Source of the DNA: JAWXTP01 sp044433415
Lineage (GTDB): Bacteria > Bacteroidota > Bacteroidia > Bacteroidales > Rikenellaceae
Length of the DNA stretch: 21,089 bases
Direction: 5' to 3'
Assembly: GCA_044433415.1 (NCBI GenBank)
Contig: JAWXTP010000044.1
Coordinates: 1 to 21,089 of the forward strand
Shown here: positions 1 through 7,493 of the stretch, piece by piece
Layout: each line of letters opens with the position of its first letter
Numbering within the stretch: position 1 is the first letter of the stretch
Notes under the pieces: generated by a model
Database searches by the model: none
Seen by the model: only the letters and a program-made list of their open reading frames with translations
Told to the model about the DNA's origin: nothing
Made by a program: the position numbers and the translations under genes

Positions 1-158
1 AAATTGTATTTCTAGCTGTATGAACTCTAATATTAAATGATTGAAATTATTGATATTTAGTAATTTAAAATGCTAGTTAATAAATATATTATTGTAAAAA
101 TTCTTCCGACCAAGAATGCCCTTTGACCCTCCAACAATCTTTCAAGCAATCTTTCCAC

Positions 159-191
159 GCTTGTCGCCTGATTCATCATTAACCATTAATA
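159..191 (+). repeat. GCTTGTCG-anchored heptamer repeat, copy 1
   Basis: GCTTGTCG (159-166) is followed by 7-nt units ATTCATC, ATTAACC and ATTAATA (171-191). The 20 bases at 171-190 recur identically at 11521-11540. Related anchored arrays sit at 19154-19197 and 20754-20790. In bases 1-204 I see no gene; the stretch is AT-rich and otherwise without recognisable features. Confidence 0.7.
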
Positions 192-204
192 ATTTTCATT
201 TTTT

Positions 205-235
205 TTTGGAAATTGAAAAATTATCATTATCTTTG
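205..235 (+). promoter_or_regulatory. metK promoter, Bacteroidota type
   Basis: A -7 box TATCTTTG lies at 228-235 (consensus TAnnTTTG). A -33-like TTTG lies at 205-208, 19 bases upstream. Transcription would start near 240, just before the riboswitch. The boxes are read directly; use by the primary sigma factor is inferred from family knowledge. Confidence 0.7.
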
Positions 236-243
236 CTGAGAAA

Positions 244-292
244 TTGTGGATCGATTTGATTGATTGCAACCACGTTAAAAAAGTGCTAAACC
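244..292 (+). promoter_or_regulatory. SAM-II riboswitch aptamer in the metK leader
   Basis: The segment matches the SAM-II (metA RNA) layout as I remember it. The P1 5' strand TGTGG (245-249) pairs with CCACG (270-274). The loop holds the conserved GATTT (253-257) and ATTGCA (263-268). The 3' part has the A-rich strand and GCTAAA (285-290), which complete the H-type pseudoknot. The loop is 16 nt, about the length in the marine SAM-II structure. It sits between a Bacteroidota promoter and metK, whose product makes SAM, so feedback control is the natural reading. Three bases (ATC) between P1 and GATTT are slightly unusual. A covariance-model search against Rfam RF00521 would be decisive. Confidence 0.82.
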
Positions 293-302
293 TAATTTTT
301 AT

Positions 303-345
303 AACGAGTATATGGTTTGCATTTGACCATTTACTCGTTTTTTTT
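303..345 (+). terminator. metK leader intrinsic terminator (riboswitch expression platform)
   Basis: AACGAGTA (303-310) pairs with TACTCGTT (332-339), and ATGGT (312-316) pairs with ACCAT (326-330), across one T-T mismatch. This gives a 13-bp stem with a 9-nt loop. A T tract runs to 345, ending 11 bases before the metK ATG. A competing pairing exists: 281-292 with 314-324, one bulged base at 287. It would use the pseudoknot strand and break the terminator, so SAM binding should favour termination. Confidence 0.8.
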
Positions 346-356
346 ATTTTTATATT

Positions 357-1640
357 ATGGCATATTTATTTACTTCTGAATCAGTTTCTGAGGGACACCC
401 AGATAAAGTTTCAGACCAAATTTCAGACGCAATTCTTGATGAATTCTTAAGAGAAGATTCAAACTCTAAAGTAGCTTGTGAAACTCTTTGTACTACAGGT
501 CTTGTTGTCGTTTCGGGAGAGGTTAAATCTTCTGCTTATGTTGATATTCAAAATGTAACACGCCAGGTGATTAACAAAATTGGTTACAATAAGGCTGATT
601 ACATGTTTGAGGGTAACTCTTGTGGTGTTATGTCGGCAATACATGAACAATCACCAGATATCAACCAAGGTGTTGAACGTCAGTCTGCTGAGGAGCAGGG
701 TGCTGGTGACCAAGGTATCATGTTTGGCTATGCTTGTAACGAAACTAAAGAGTTGATGCCTGCATCGTTGATGCTTTCACACTTCATCCTTCTAGAACTT
801 GCTAAAATCCGCCGTGAAGGTACGGAGATGACTTACCTACGTCCTGACTCTAAGAGTCAAGTGACTGTAGAATATAACGAAGAAGGTAAAGCTGAGAGAA
901 TACACACTATAGTAGTTTCTACACAGCACGATGAATTTATCGTTTCTGAGGATGCAGCAAAAGCTGAGAAAGAGATGCAAGATAAGATTAAGAGCGACGT
1001 TCTTAACGTTCTTATGCCTCGTGTTAAAGCATTCTTAAAAGCTAATAACAACGTGTTCTTACTTTCACTTATCAAAGACGACTATATCCTACACGTAAAC
1101 CCTACAGGAAAATTCATTATTGGTGGTCCTCACGGTGATACAGGTCTTACAGGTCGTAAAATCATAGTTGACACTTACGGTGGTAAGGGTGCACACGGTG
1201 GTGGTGCTTTCTCAGGTAAGGATTCTTCAAAAGTTGACCGCTCAGCAGCTTATGCAGCACGTCATATAGCTAAAAATATGGTTAAAGCAGGTGTTGCTGA
1301 CGAAGTACTTGTACAGTTAGCTTACGCCATAGGTATTGCTAAGCCTGTAAGTATCTTTATCAACACTTACGGCACTGCAAAAGTAGAAATGACAGATGCT
1401 CAGATAGCAGAGATTATAGATTCTATTTTCGACCTTCGTCCAGCAAAAATCGTTGAGCGTTTTGGCCTTAAAAACCCTATCTTCTTACCTACAGCATCTT
1501 ATGGTCACTTTGGTCGTGACCCTTATACTGAAAAAGTTACAGTATTAGAAAATGGTGTAAAAGCTGAAAAAGAAGTTAAATTCTTTGGATGGGAAGAGCT
1601 AGATGCAGTAGAAGATATCAAATCAAAATTCAATCTATAA
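357..1640 (+). CDS. metK: S-adenosylmethionine synthetase
   Basis: Catalyses ATP + L-methionine to SAM, phosphate and diphosphate in the cytoplasm. The 427-residue protein has the N-terminal signature ESVSEGHPDKVSDQISDAIL with the catalytic-region His14, the methionine/ATP segment GPHGDTGLTGRK, and the glycine-rich P-loop-like GGGAFSGKD followed by KVDRSAAYAAR. It is longer than the roughly 384-residue E. coli enzyme, as is usual for Bacteroidota, with the extra length spread through the middle and C-terminus. The start at 357 gives MAYLFTSES, the family N-terminus. A longer ATG frame at 244 is in another frame and irrelevant. It appears monocistronic, ending in the hairpin at 1676-1714, and is controlled by the SAM-II element and leader terminator. 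Confidence 0.98.
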   Translation: MAYLFTSESVSEGHPDKVSDQISDAILDEFLREDSNSKVACETLCTTGLVVVSGEVKSSAYVDIQNVTRQVINKIGYNKADYMFEGNSCGVMSAIHEQSPDINQGVERQSAEEQGAGDQGIMFGYACNETKELMPASLMLSHFILLELAKIRREGTEMTYLRPDSKSQVTVEYNEEGKAERIHTIVVSTQHDEFIVSEDAAKAEKEMQDKIKSDVLNVLMPRVKAFLKANNNVFLLSLIKDDYILHVNPTGKFIIGGPHGDTGLTGRKIIVDTYGGKGAHGGGAFSGKDSSKVDRSAAYAARHIAKNMVKAGVADEVLVQLAYAIGIAKPVSIFINTYGTAKVEMTDAQIAEIIDSIFDLRPAKIVERFGLKNPIFLPTASYGHFGRDPYTEKVTVLENGVKAEKEVKFFGWEELDAVEDIKSKFNL

Positions 1641-1675
1641 GTTAGACTTGTTTTTTGACTGCCAGCATACAAAAT

Positions 1676-1714
1676 AAAAACGGGCAAAAGCGATTTTGCT
1701 TTTACCCGTTTTTT
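1676..1714. terminator. Bidirectional terminator after metK
   Basis: AAAAACGGG (1676-1684) and AAAAGC (1686-1691) pair with GCTTTT (1698-1703) and CCCGTTTTTT (1705-1714) across one C-A mismatch. The loop is 6 nt. A and T tracts on both sides allow termination from either strand, serving metK and possibly the - strand transcript of the Smr gene. Confidence 0.85.
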
Positions 1715-1780
1715 GCAATGTTCTTGTTATATTTTTGTAATATTTTGATCTGCATAGTTGGCACGAAACCCAAGGTATCT

Positions 1781-1902
1781 CTTTTTTCAAGAATGGTCTA
1801 GATTTTTTGCGTTTTTCGGAAAATTAAGCGGAGCAACCTCGGGGGTTGTGAGCATTGATTTTTCGGAAAATGTGAAAAATGTAGGCCGTTATTGGGAAAA
1901 GC
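1781..1902 (+). repeat. Long conserved hairpin element, copy A
   Basis: Begins CTTTTTTCAAGAATGG and ends GTTATTGGGAAAAGC. Read as + strand RNA, 1802-1827 pairs with 1855-1880 as 26 consecutive pairs, six of them G.U. Outside it, GGTCTA (1795-1800) pairs with TAGGCC, AAGAAT with GTTATT (one G-A mismatch), and TTTTTTC with GGGAAAA. The apex is CAACC/GGTTG. It lies just 3' of the - strand Smr gene (stop at 1929), so the folding strand is antisense to that gene. It lacks the 5' conserved segment GCGTCCACGATTGTCCG of copies B-D. The rest of 1641-1928 holds only the metK terminator. Confidence 0.85.
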
Positions 1903-1928
1903 ATGAGTTAAGTTCCTTGCCGGAAAAC

Positions 1929-2798
1929 CTAGTAGAATATCATTATTGCTCCATAGCCGTATTCTTTAAACGACGCATCCTGATAACTTAACTTTGGATA
2001 TTTACGAGCTAGCTCACGTTGAAGTTCATACTTTAACTTGCCACTGCCGACACCATGGATAAATACCATTTTCCCATGTTTCCCATTGTTAACATTCAGT
2101 GATAGAGCAATGTTAAAGCGTGTCAGCTGAGCTTGAAGAATCTCACCGCTTGTCATACCTGCTGTACTCTCTAATATCTCTTCAGCGTGAAGGTCTACAA
2201 CCTCCATATCATTCTTTGGAGCAGCTTTTTTAGCTTTTGGAGCAGAAGGTTTGTCACCTTTCATTTTCAGTACAGAGCCTAGGCTTTCTAAAGAAACTAC
2301 TTGTGGTTTTTCCTTAGCAGGTTCTGGGGTTGGTTCAGATTCTGGGGTTTTAGGTTCTTCAATAACCACTTTAGCAACTTTAGGTTTAGGGTTTTCTTTC
2401 TCAAAAACCTCAGTTTCTTTAGCGTTTATGTTGGCTACAGTTTTGGCGTACATAGCTTTTAAGTCGCTGATGTTGATAATATCATCTTCGTCTTCATCAT
2501 CATCAACTAGAGACACCTTGCCGTATTTAAGGTAAGCTGCTTCACGTTTATGAGGTGTGTTTTTCTTCTCAGGTTTTTGTTTTGAGCCCTTGTTAGTGCC
2601 AGGACGATTGTCGGGACCCCCCATGCGGCGCATAGCGTCCATTTCGTCCTCTTTGTTAACAACAACAAGGTCTGAAAGCATGGTTGGAACGACAAATCCG
2701 TCTTCTACTTCAACCTCTGCAATAAGGCCCTTGATTTTTACTACTTCACCAACGTAAGTATCGCTGATGAATTTTACTCTATCTCCTACTAGTATCAT
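1929..2798 (-). CDS. Smr-domain protein, DUF2027-like (MutS2-related)
   Basis: A 289-residue cytoplasmic protein. Residues 1-50 (MILVGDRVKFIS...) resemble the N-terminal segment of Bacteroidota DUF2027 proteins. Residues 51-195 are a low-complexity linker with the acidic run DDDEDEDD and many Lys, Pro and Glu. Residues 199-289 are an Smr domain with VVDLH and HGVGSGKLK, the family's DLH and HGxGxGxLK motifs. Smr domains of MutS2 and related proteins bind or nick nucleic acid; the role of this protein is unknown. DUF2027 proteins in Bacteroides are, as I recall, longer with a folded middle domain, so this looks like a shortened form. It diverges from queA, and hairpin element A follows its stop codon. 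Confidence 0.8.
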   Translation of the reverse strand: MILVGDRVKFISDTYVGEVVKIKGLIAEVEVEDGFVVPTMLSDLVVVNKEDEMDAMRRMGGPDNRPGTNKGSKQKPEKKNTPHKREAAYLKYGKVSLVDDDEDEDDIINISDLKAMYAKTVANINAKETEVFEKENPKPKVAKVVIEEPKTPESEPTPEPAKEKPQVVSLESLGSVLKMKGDKPSAPKAKKAAPKNDMEVVDLHAEEILESTAGMTSGEILQAQLTRFNIALSLNVNNGKHGKMVFIHGVGSGKLKYELQRELARKYPKLSYQDASFKEYGYGAIMIFY

Positions 2799-2830
2799 GT
2801 TAAAATTAATTGATTTTATCTTTAATGATA

Positions 2831-2847
2831 CAAATTTAATACTTTTG
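2831..2847. promoter_or_regulatory. Back-to-back divergent promoter cores (Smr gene / queA)
   Basis: On the - strand TAAATTTG (2838-2831) matches the Bacteroidota -7 box for the Smr gene. On the + strand TACTTTTG (2840-2847) matches it for queA. One base separates the two boxes. I find no convincing -33 element for either, so confidence is moderate. Confidence 0.5.
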
Positions 2848-2901
2848 TGCGACTAATGCACTATGTTACTAGTAAAATTAAAACTTTTTGTGTTACATTT
2901 T

Positions 2902-4110
2902 ATGACTGATTATATAAATATAAAAGATTTCAACTATAATTTACCTGACGAGAAAATCGCTAAATACCCTCTAGGTAAGCGCTCTGATTCTAAGTTGCTA
3001 TTTTGGAACGGTAAAAATATTGAAGATTCACGTTTCGTAAATCTTAAACAACATCTGCCTGAAAATGCAACCCTTGTATTTAATAACACAAAAGTTATTA
3101 GAGCTAGAATGCTTTTCTTTAAGGAAACAGGTGCTAAGATAGAGATTTTCTGCCTAGAACCCCACAACCCGAAAAGCTATGAAGAAGCACTTTCTTCAAA
3201 AGAGGGCTGTGAATGGTATTGCATGATAGGAAATCTTAAGAAATGGAAAGATGGAACACTGAAAACTAAGTTTGCACATAAGGGTAAAGATTATGAGATT
3301 TGTGTGGAACAGGTGAAAACAAAAATCCACGAAAAGATAGTACGTTTCTCTTGGAATGACAATGAAATATCTTTTGGTGAACTGTTGGAGCTCCTAGGGT
3401 CTATACCTATACCTCCTTATCTTAACCGAAAAAGTGAAACTTCTGACTTAGAACGCTATCAGACAGTGTATTCTAGTGTTGAGGGTTCTGTTGCTGCACC
3501 TACTGCTGGATTACACTTTACTAGGGAGATAATCAGTGACTTAAATAGTGTAGGTGTCACCACAGAAGAGGTCACTTTACATGTGGGTGCAGGCACTTTT
3601 TTACCAGTAAAAGCAGAAAATGTTAGAGACCATGCTATGCATATTGAATATTTTTCTGTATCTTACCAAACTTTAAAAGGAATTTTAGAGAATATTGATA
3701 ACATTATTGCCGTTGGAACTACCTCTGTACGTACGCTAGAGTCACTTTCTGTGCTTGGGTATAGAGTTCTAAAGGGTGATAATCTTGAAAAAACTGTGGG
3801 GCAGTGGGAGGCTTACGATATCCCTCATGAACTTACAGGCAAAGAGATTATTACTGCTTTACTGGAATATATGGAACAAAAAGAAATAACTGTTCTTTAT
3901 GGTTCAACACAGATAATGATTACTAAGGGTTATGTGTTTAGAGTAATTAGAGGTTTGGTGACTAATTTCCACCAACCACAAAGTACTTTACTGTTGCTTA
4001 TTAATGCCGTAGTGGGTGATAAGTGGCATGATATATACAACTTTGCGCTAAATAATAATTATAGATTTTTAAGCTATGGTGACTCGTCACTATTGTTACT
4101 AGATAAATAA
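2902..4110 (+). CDS. queA: tRNA preQ1(34) S-adenosylmethionine ribosyltransferase-isomerase
   Basis: Transfers and isomerises the ribose of SAM onto preQ1 at the tRNA wobble position, giving epoxyqueuosine. The start at 2902 gives MTDYINIKDFNYNLPDEKIAKYP, matching the QueA start DFxFxLPxExIAxxP. An upstream in-frame ATG at 2863 would add 13 residues and leave almost no leader after the TACTTTTG promoter, so I prefer 2902 (402 aa). Family motifs seen are NNTKVIRARM, SVAAPTAGLHFT, LHVGAGTFLPVK, GTTSVRTLES and NFHQPQSTLL. It is longer than the roughly 350-residue E. coli enzyme, with extra sequence in the middle. It is the first gene of a tight operon: ygiQ starts two bases after its stop codon. 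Confidence 0.93.
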   Translation: MTDYINIKDFNYNLPDEKIAKYPLGKRSDSKLLFWNGKNIEDSRFVNLKQHLPENATLVFNNTKVIRARMLFFKETGAKIEIFCLEPHNPKSYEEALSSKEGCEWYCMIGNLKKWKDGTLKTKFAHKGKDYEICVEQVKTKIHEKIVRFSWNDNEISFGELLELLGSIPIPPYLNRKSETSDLERYQTVYSSVEGSVAAPTAGLHFTREIISDLNSVGVTTEEVTLHVGAGTFLPVKAENVRDHAMHIEYFSVSYQTLKGILENIDNIIAVGTTSVRTLESLSVLGYRVLKGDNLEKTVGQWEAYDIPHELTGKEIITALLEYMEQKEITVLYGSTQIMITKGYVFRVIRGLVTNFHQPQSTLLLLINAVVGDKWHDIYNFALNNNYRFLSYGDSSLLLLDK

Positions 4111-4111
4111 A

Positions 4112-5878
4112 ATGGGTAGATTACTTGCTACAGACTTTTTGCCAACAACAAAGAAAGAAGTTGAGCTAAAAGGCTATGCCGAATTAGATATTATACTTTT
4201 TACGGGCGATTCCTATGTGGATCATCCCTCTTTTGGTATTGCTGTGATAGGTAGAATACTTGAAAATGCAGGGTATCGTGTGGCTATAGTGCCTCAACCT
4301 TCATGGAGGGACGACCTTAGAGATTTTAAGAAACTGGGCAAACCACGCCTTTATTTTGGTGTCACCTCAGGGAATATGGACTCTATGGTTAACCATTATA
4401 CTGCTGCTAAGAGATTACGTTCTGATGATGCATATACAGCAGGTGGTAATGCTGGTATGCGCCCTGACTATGCTGTGAGCGTGTATTCGCGTATCTTGAA
4501 GGATTTATATCCCGATACACCTATAGTTATTGGGGGTATAGAAGCCTCACTTCGTAGGCTGACTCATTATGATTATTGGAGTGATGGACTTATGAAATCT
4601 ATACTTGTAGATTCTAAGGCTGATATCCTAAGCTATGGCATGGGTGATAAGAGCATATTAGAGATTACTACTGCCCTAGAAAATGGATATGACAGGGAGT
4701 CTATAGCAAAGATTAACCAGATAGCCTATAAAGCAACGAAATCTGAGGTTGAAAAATTTAGTACTGACGACACTATATTTTTGAACTCTTTTGAGAAGTG
4801 CTTAAAAGATAAGAAATCTTTTGGTGATAATTTTGTACATATAGAAACAGAGTCTAATAAGGTGAATGCTAAACGACTTGTAGAGCAGAGTGGTGAGGAG
4901 TATGTAGTTGTGAATAAGCCAAACCCTTATTTAACTACAGAGGAGTTGGATGCTACTTACAAGTTGGCGTTTACACGTAAGCCCCATGTGAAATATAGCA
5001 AGAGAGGACAGATTAGCGCCTATGAAATGATAAAATATTCTGTAAATATGCACAGAGGATGTTTCGGAGGTTGTAGTTTTTGTACTATTTCTGCTCATCA
5101 GGGTAAGTTTATCTCTTCGCGGAGTGTGGATTCCATCTTAGAGGAGATTAAACAGCTTACACAAGATGAAGATTTTAAAGGTTATTTGTCAGATATTGGA
5201 GGACCTTCTGCCAATATGTACAACATGGGAGGTAAAAACAGGGATTTGTGCGCTAAGTGTGCACGTCCTTCGTGTATCTTCCCTAAGGTTTGTAAAAACC
5301 TAGACAATGACCATAAGACTTTAATGGAGTTATACGACAAGATAGAAAAAATAAAAGGTATAAAGAAAGCGTTTATCGGAAGTGGCATACGTTACGACAT
5401 GATAGATGATAAAAACTATTACGCCTACCTAGAACGTGTGATAGAGAGACATACTTCGGGGCGTTTAAAAGTCGCTCCAGAGCATACAGAAGATGAAGTG
5501 TTAAAGATGATGCGTAAGCCTCCTTTTGACTTGTTTAGGAAATTAAATGCAGACTTCCTGAGTATATGTGCTAAGAAAGGCTTGAAATATCAGTTGATAC
5601 CTTATTTTATCTCGTCTCACCCAAAATGTGAGTTTAGGGATATGCAGGAGTTGCATAAAAAAATGAAAGGTTTGAATTTTAACCTTGAGCAAGTGCAGGA
5701 TTTTACTCCTACACCTTTGACTCTTTCAAGTGTTATATATTATACGGGAGTAAACCCATATAATAATGAAAGGGTATTTGTAGAGCGCGATATGGAAAAG
5801 AAAAAAGCTCAGAAAGGGCAGTTTTTTGATGGTAGAATGAGAGAAAAAAGAAATTTTAGATATGGCAAAAAGAAATAA
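4112..5878 (+). CDS. ygiQ: YgiQ-family radical SAM protein
   Basis: A 588-residue protein of the UPF0313/YgiQ family. The N-terminal half (about 1-210) is the Rossmann-like family domain (DILSYGMGDKSI, GGIEASLRRLTHYDYW). The radical SAM core has RGCFGGCSFC with Cys317, Cys321 and Cys324 to bind a 4Fe-4S cluster. Four further cysteines (CAKCARPSCIFPKVC, about 375-390) could bind another metal centre. The function is not established for the family; oxygen-sensitive SAM radical chemistry is expected. It is shorter than E. coli YgiQ (about 740 aa) and ends in a basic tail. It begins two bases after the queA stop codon and overlaps dnaB by 17 bases, implying translational coupling. Confidence 0.93.
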   Translation: MGRLLATDFLPTTKKEVELKGYAELDIILFTGDSYVDHPSFGIAVIGRILENAGYRVAIVPQPSWRDDLRDFKKLGKPRLYFGVTSGNMDSMVNHYTAAKRLRSDDAYTAGGNAGMRPDYAVSVYSRILKDLYPDTPIVIGGIEASLRRLTHYDYWSDGLMKSILVDSKADILSYGMGDKSILEITTALENGYDRESIAKINQIAYKATKSEVEKFSTDDTIFLNSFEKCLKDKKSFGDNFVHIETESNKVNAKRLVEQSGEEYVVVNKPNPYLTTEELDATYKLAFTRKPHVKYSKRGQISAYEMIKYSVNMHRGCFGGCSFCTISAHQGKFISSRSVDSILEEIKQLTQDEDFKGYLSDIGGPSANMYNMGGKNRDLCAKCARPSCIFPKVCKNLDNDHKTLMELYDKIEKIKGIKKAFIGSGIRYDMIDDKNYYAYLERVIERHTSGRLKVAPEHTEDEVLKMMRKPPFDLFRKLNADFLSICAKKGLKYQLIPYFISSHPKCEFRDMQELHKKMKGLNFNLEQVQDFTPTPLTLSSVIYYTGVNPYNNERVFVERDMEKKKAQKGQFFDGRMREKRNFRYGKKK

Positions 5879-7463
5879 TGTGGTGAGTGCTAATGAGATA
5901 GTTTCAGCGCTTAGCAAAGATCAAGGATATGTACCTCCTCAGGCTGTAGACCTAGAAGAGGCGGTGCTTGGTGCCATAATGATAGAAAATAATGCTATAT
6001 TCTCTGTTATTGAAGTCTTAAAACCTGATGCTTTCTATAAAGAAAGTCACAGGATAATATATCAAGCAGCCTTAGATTTATCTGCTAAACATGAGCCTAT
6101 AGACTTGTATACTGTGGGGGAGATGTTAAGACGTAAATCTCAGCTAACGGAGGTTGGTGGAGCTTCCTATCTTGCTACTTTAACTCAGAAGGTAGGTTCA
6201 GCAGCTCACGTAGAGTTCCACTCTAAGATTATAGCTCAGAAGTATATACAAAGGGAGCTTATACGTGCTTCTACAGATATACAGAAGAACTCTTTTGATG
6301 ATGCTTTAGATGTTACAGACCTTATAGATTATGCTGAAGGTGAGATTTTTAAGGTTTCTGAAGGGCATATAAAACGCGATGTTCAAAAGTCTTATGACAT
6401 AGTAAAGAAAGCCTTAAAACTTATTGAGGAAGCTAAAAATAAGCCTGACGGACTTAGTGGAGTGCCTACAGGGTTTAATGATTTAGATAAGATAACCCTA
6501 GGGTGGCAGCCTTCCGACCTTATTATCATTGCGGCACGTCCTGCCATGGGTAAGACAGCTTTCGTATTGAGTATGACAAGGAATATGGCTATAAATTTTA
6601 ATAGACCTACAGCTTTCTTTTCTTTAGAGATGAGTTCTGAACAGCTTATGACTCGTCTAATAGTAAGTGAGTCGGGGTTTAGCTCAGGATTGATAAAGTC
6701 GGGTAAGTTAGATGCTAATCAGTGGGGGCAACTAGAGAAGGCCATAGTACCTTTACAGGATGCTCCTATATTTATTGATGATACGCCTGCATTGTCTATC
6801 TTTGAGTTCCGTTCTAAGGCTAGAAGGTTAAAAGTGCAATATGATGTGCAGCTTATAATAATAGACTACTTACAGCTTATGACAGGTCCTACAGAAACAC
6901 GTGGTAATCGTGAACAAGAGGTGTCCACAATTTCGCGTTCCTTGAAGGCTATAGCTAAAGAGCTTAATATACCTATTATTGCTCTTTCTCAGCTTAACCG
7001 TTCAGTAGAGACACGTGGTGGTGATAAAAGACCTCAGCTGTCTGACCTTCGTGAATCGGGAGCCATAGAGCAAGATGCTGATATTGTGTCATTTATTCAT
7101 AGGCCTGAATATTACGGCATGGATAAAACAACGGATGGTGAGGGATTGACCCCAGGACTTGCAGAGATTATTATAGCTAAGCACCGTAATGGCTCTACAG
7201 GGATAGTAAATCTTAAATTTAAGGCTGAGCAAGCTAAATTTACTAACTTTGACGAGATTCCAGAGTTAATAAATGCAAATTCATCAGGTTCTAGCACTGA
7301 GACCTATAGAGATATTGATGTAGGTGAAAATTATGGTAGCGCTGGAGGGTATTCAGCACCTGCCTTCCAAGGGGGAACTTTAGACCTATCTAACCCTCAG
7401 GGAGTTGCTGTTAATAATTCGGGTGCTAGTGATTTTGAAAGTGGAGGAGGCTCTCCTTTTTAA
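5862..7463 (+). CDS. dnaB: Replicative DNA helicase
   Basis: The hexameric 5'-3' helicase of the replication fork. The N-terminal domain spans about 20-125 (PPQAVDLEEAVLGAIM). The RecA-like domain has Walker A ARPAMGKT with Lys231 and Thr232, Walker B LIIIDYLQLM with Asp335, and the C-terminal RESGAIEQDADIV and IAKHRNGSTG motifs of DnaB. The length of 533 aa exceeds E. coli's 471 because of a Gly/Ser/Asn-rich tail of about 70 residues, common in Bacteroidota. No intein is present. The start at 5862 (MAKRNNVVSANE) overlaps the end of ygiQ in another frame. It sits third in the queA operon. Confidence 0.97.
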   Translation: MAKRNNVVSANEIVSALSKDQGYVPPQAVDLEEAVLGAIMIENNAIFSVIEVLKPDAFYKESHRIIYQAALDLSAKHEPIDLYTVGEMLRRKSQLTEVGGASYLATLTQKVGSAAHVEFHSKIIAQKYIQRELIRASTDIQKNSFDDALDVTDLIDYAEGEIFKVSEGHIKRDVQKSYDIVKKALKLIEEAKNKPDGLSGVPTGFNDLDKITLGWQPSDLIIIAARPAMGKTAFVLSMTRNMAINFNRPTAFFSLEMSSEQLMTRLIVSESGFSSGLIKSGKLDANQWGQLEKAIVPLQDAPIFIDDTPALSIFEFRSKARRLKVQYDVQLIIIDYLQLMTGPTETRGNREQEVSTISRSLKAIAKELNIPIIALSQLNRSVETRGGDKRPQLSDLRESGAIEQDADIVSFIHRPEYYGMDKTTDGEGLTPGLAEIIIAKHRNGSTGIVNLKFKAEQAKFTNFDEIPELINANSSGSSTETYRDIDVGENYGSAGGYSAPAFQGGTLDLSNPQGVAVNNSGASDFESGGGSPF

Positions 7464-7493
7464 TAAGTTATAAGAAAATTAAAAATAAAATAT

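Noticed and set aside
244..450. 68-codon frame overlapping the metK leader and start
   Set aside because: It covers the riboswitch and terminator and runs out of frame into metK.
1758..1991. 77-codon frame downstream of metK
   Set aside because: It lies over hairpin element A and the end of the Smr gene; its sequence is explained by the repeat and resembles no protein.
2863..2901. Upstream ATG for queA
   Set aside because: Adds 13 residues with no family similarity and would leave only about ten bases of leader; the ATG at 2902 gives the family N-terminus.
5862..7463. Intein in dnaB
   Set aside because: The helicase motifs are continuous and the extra length is a low-complexity C-terminal tail.
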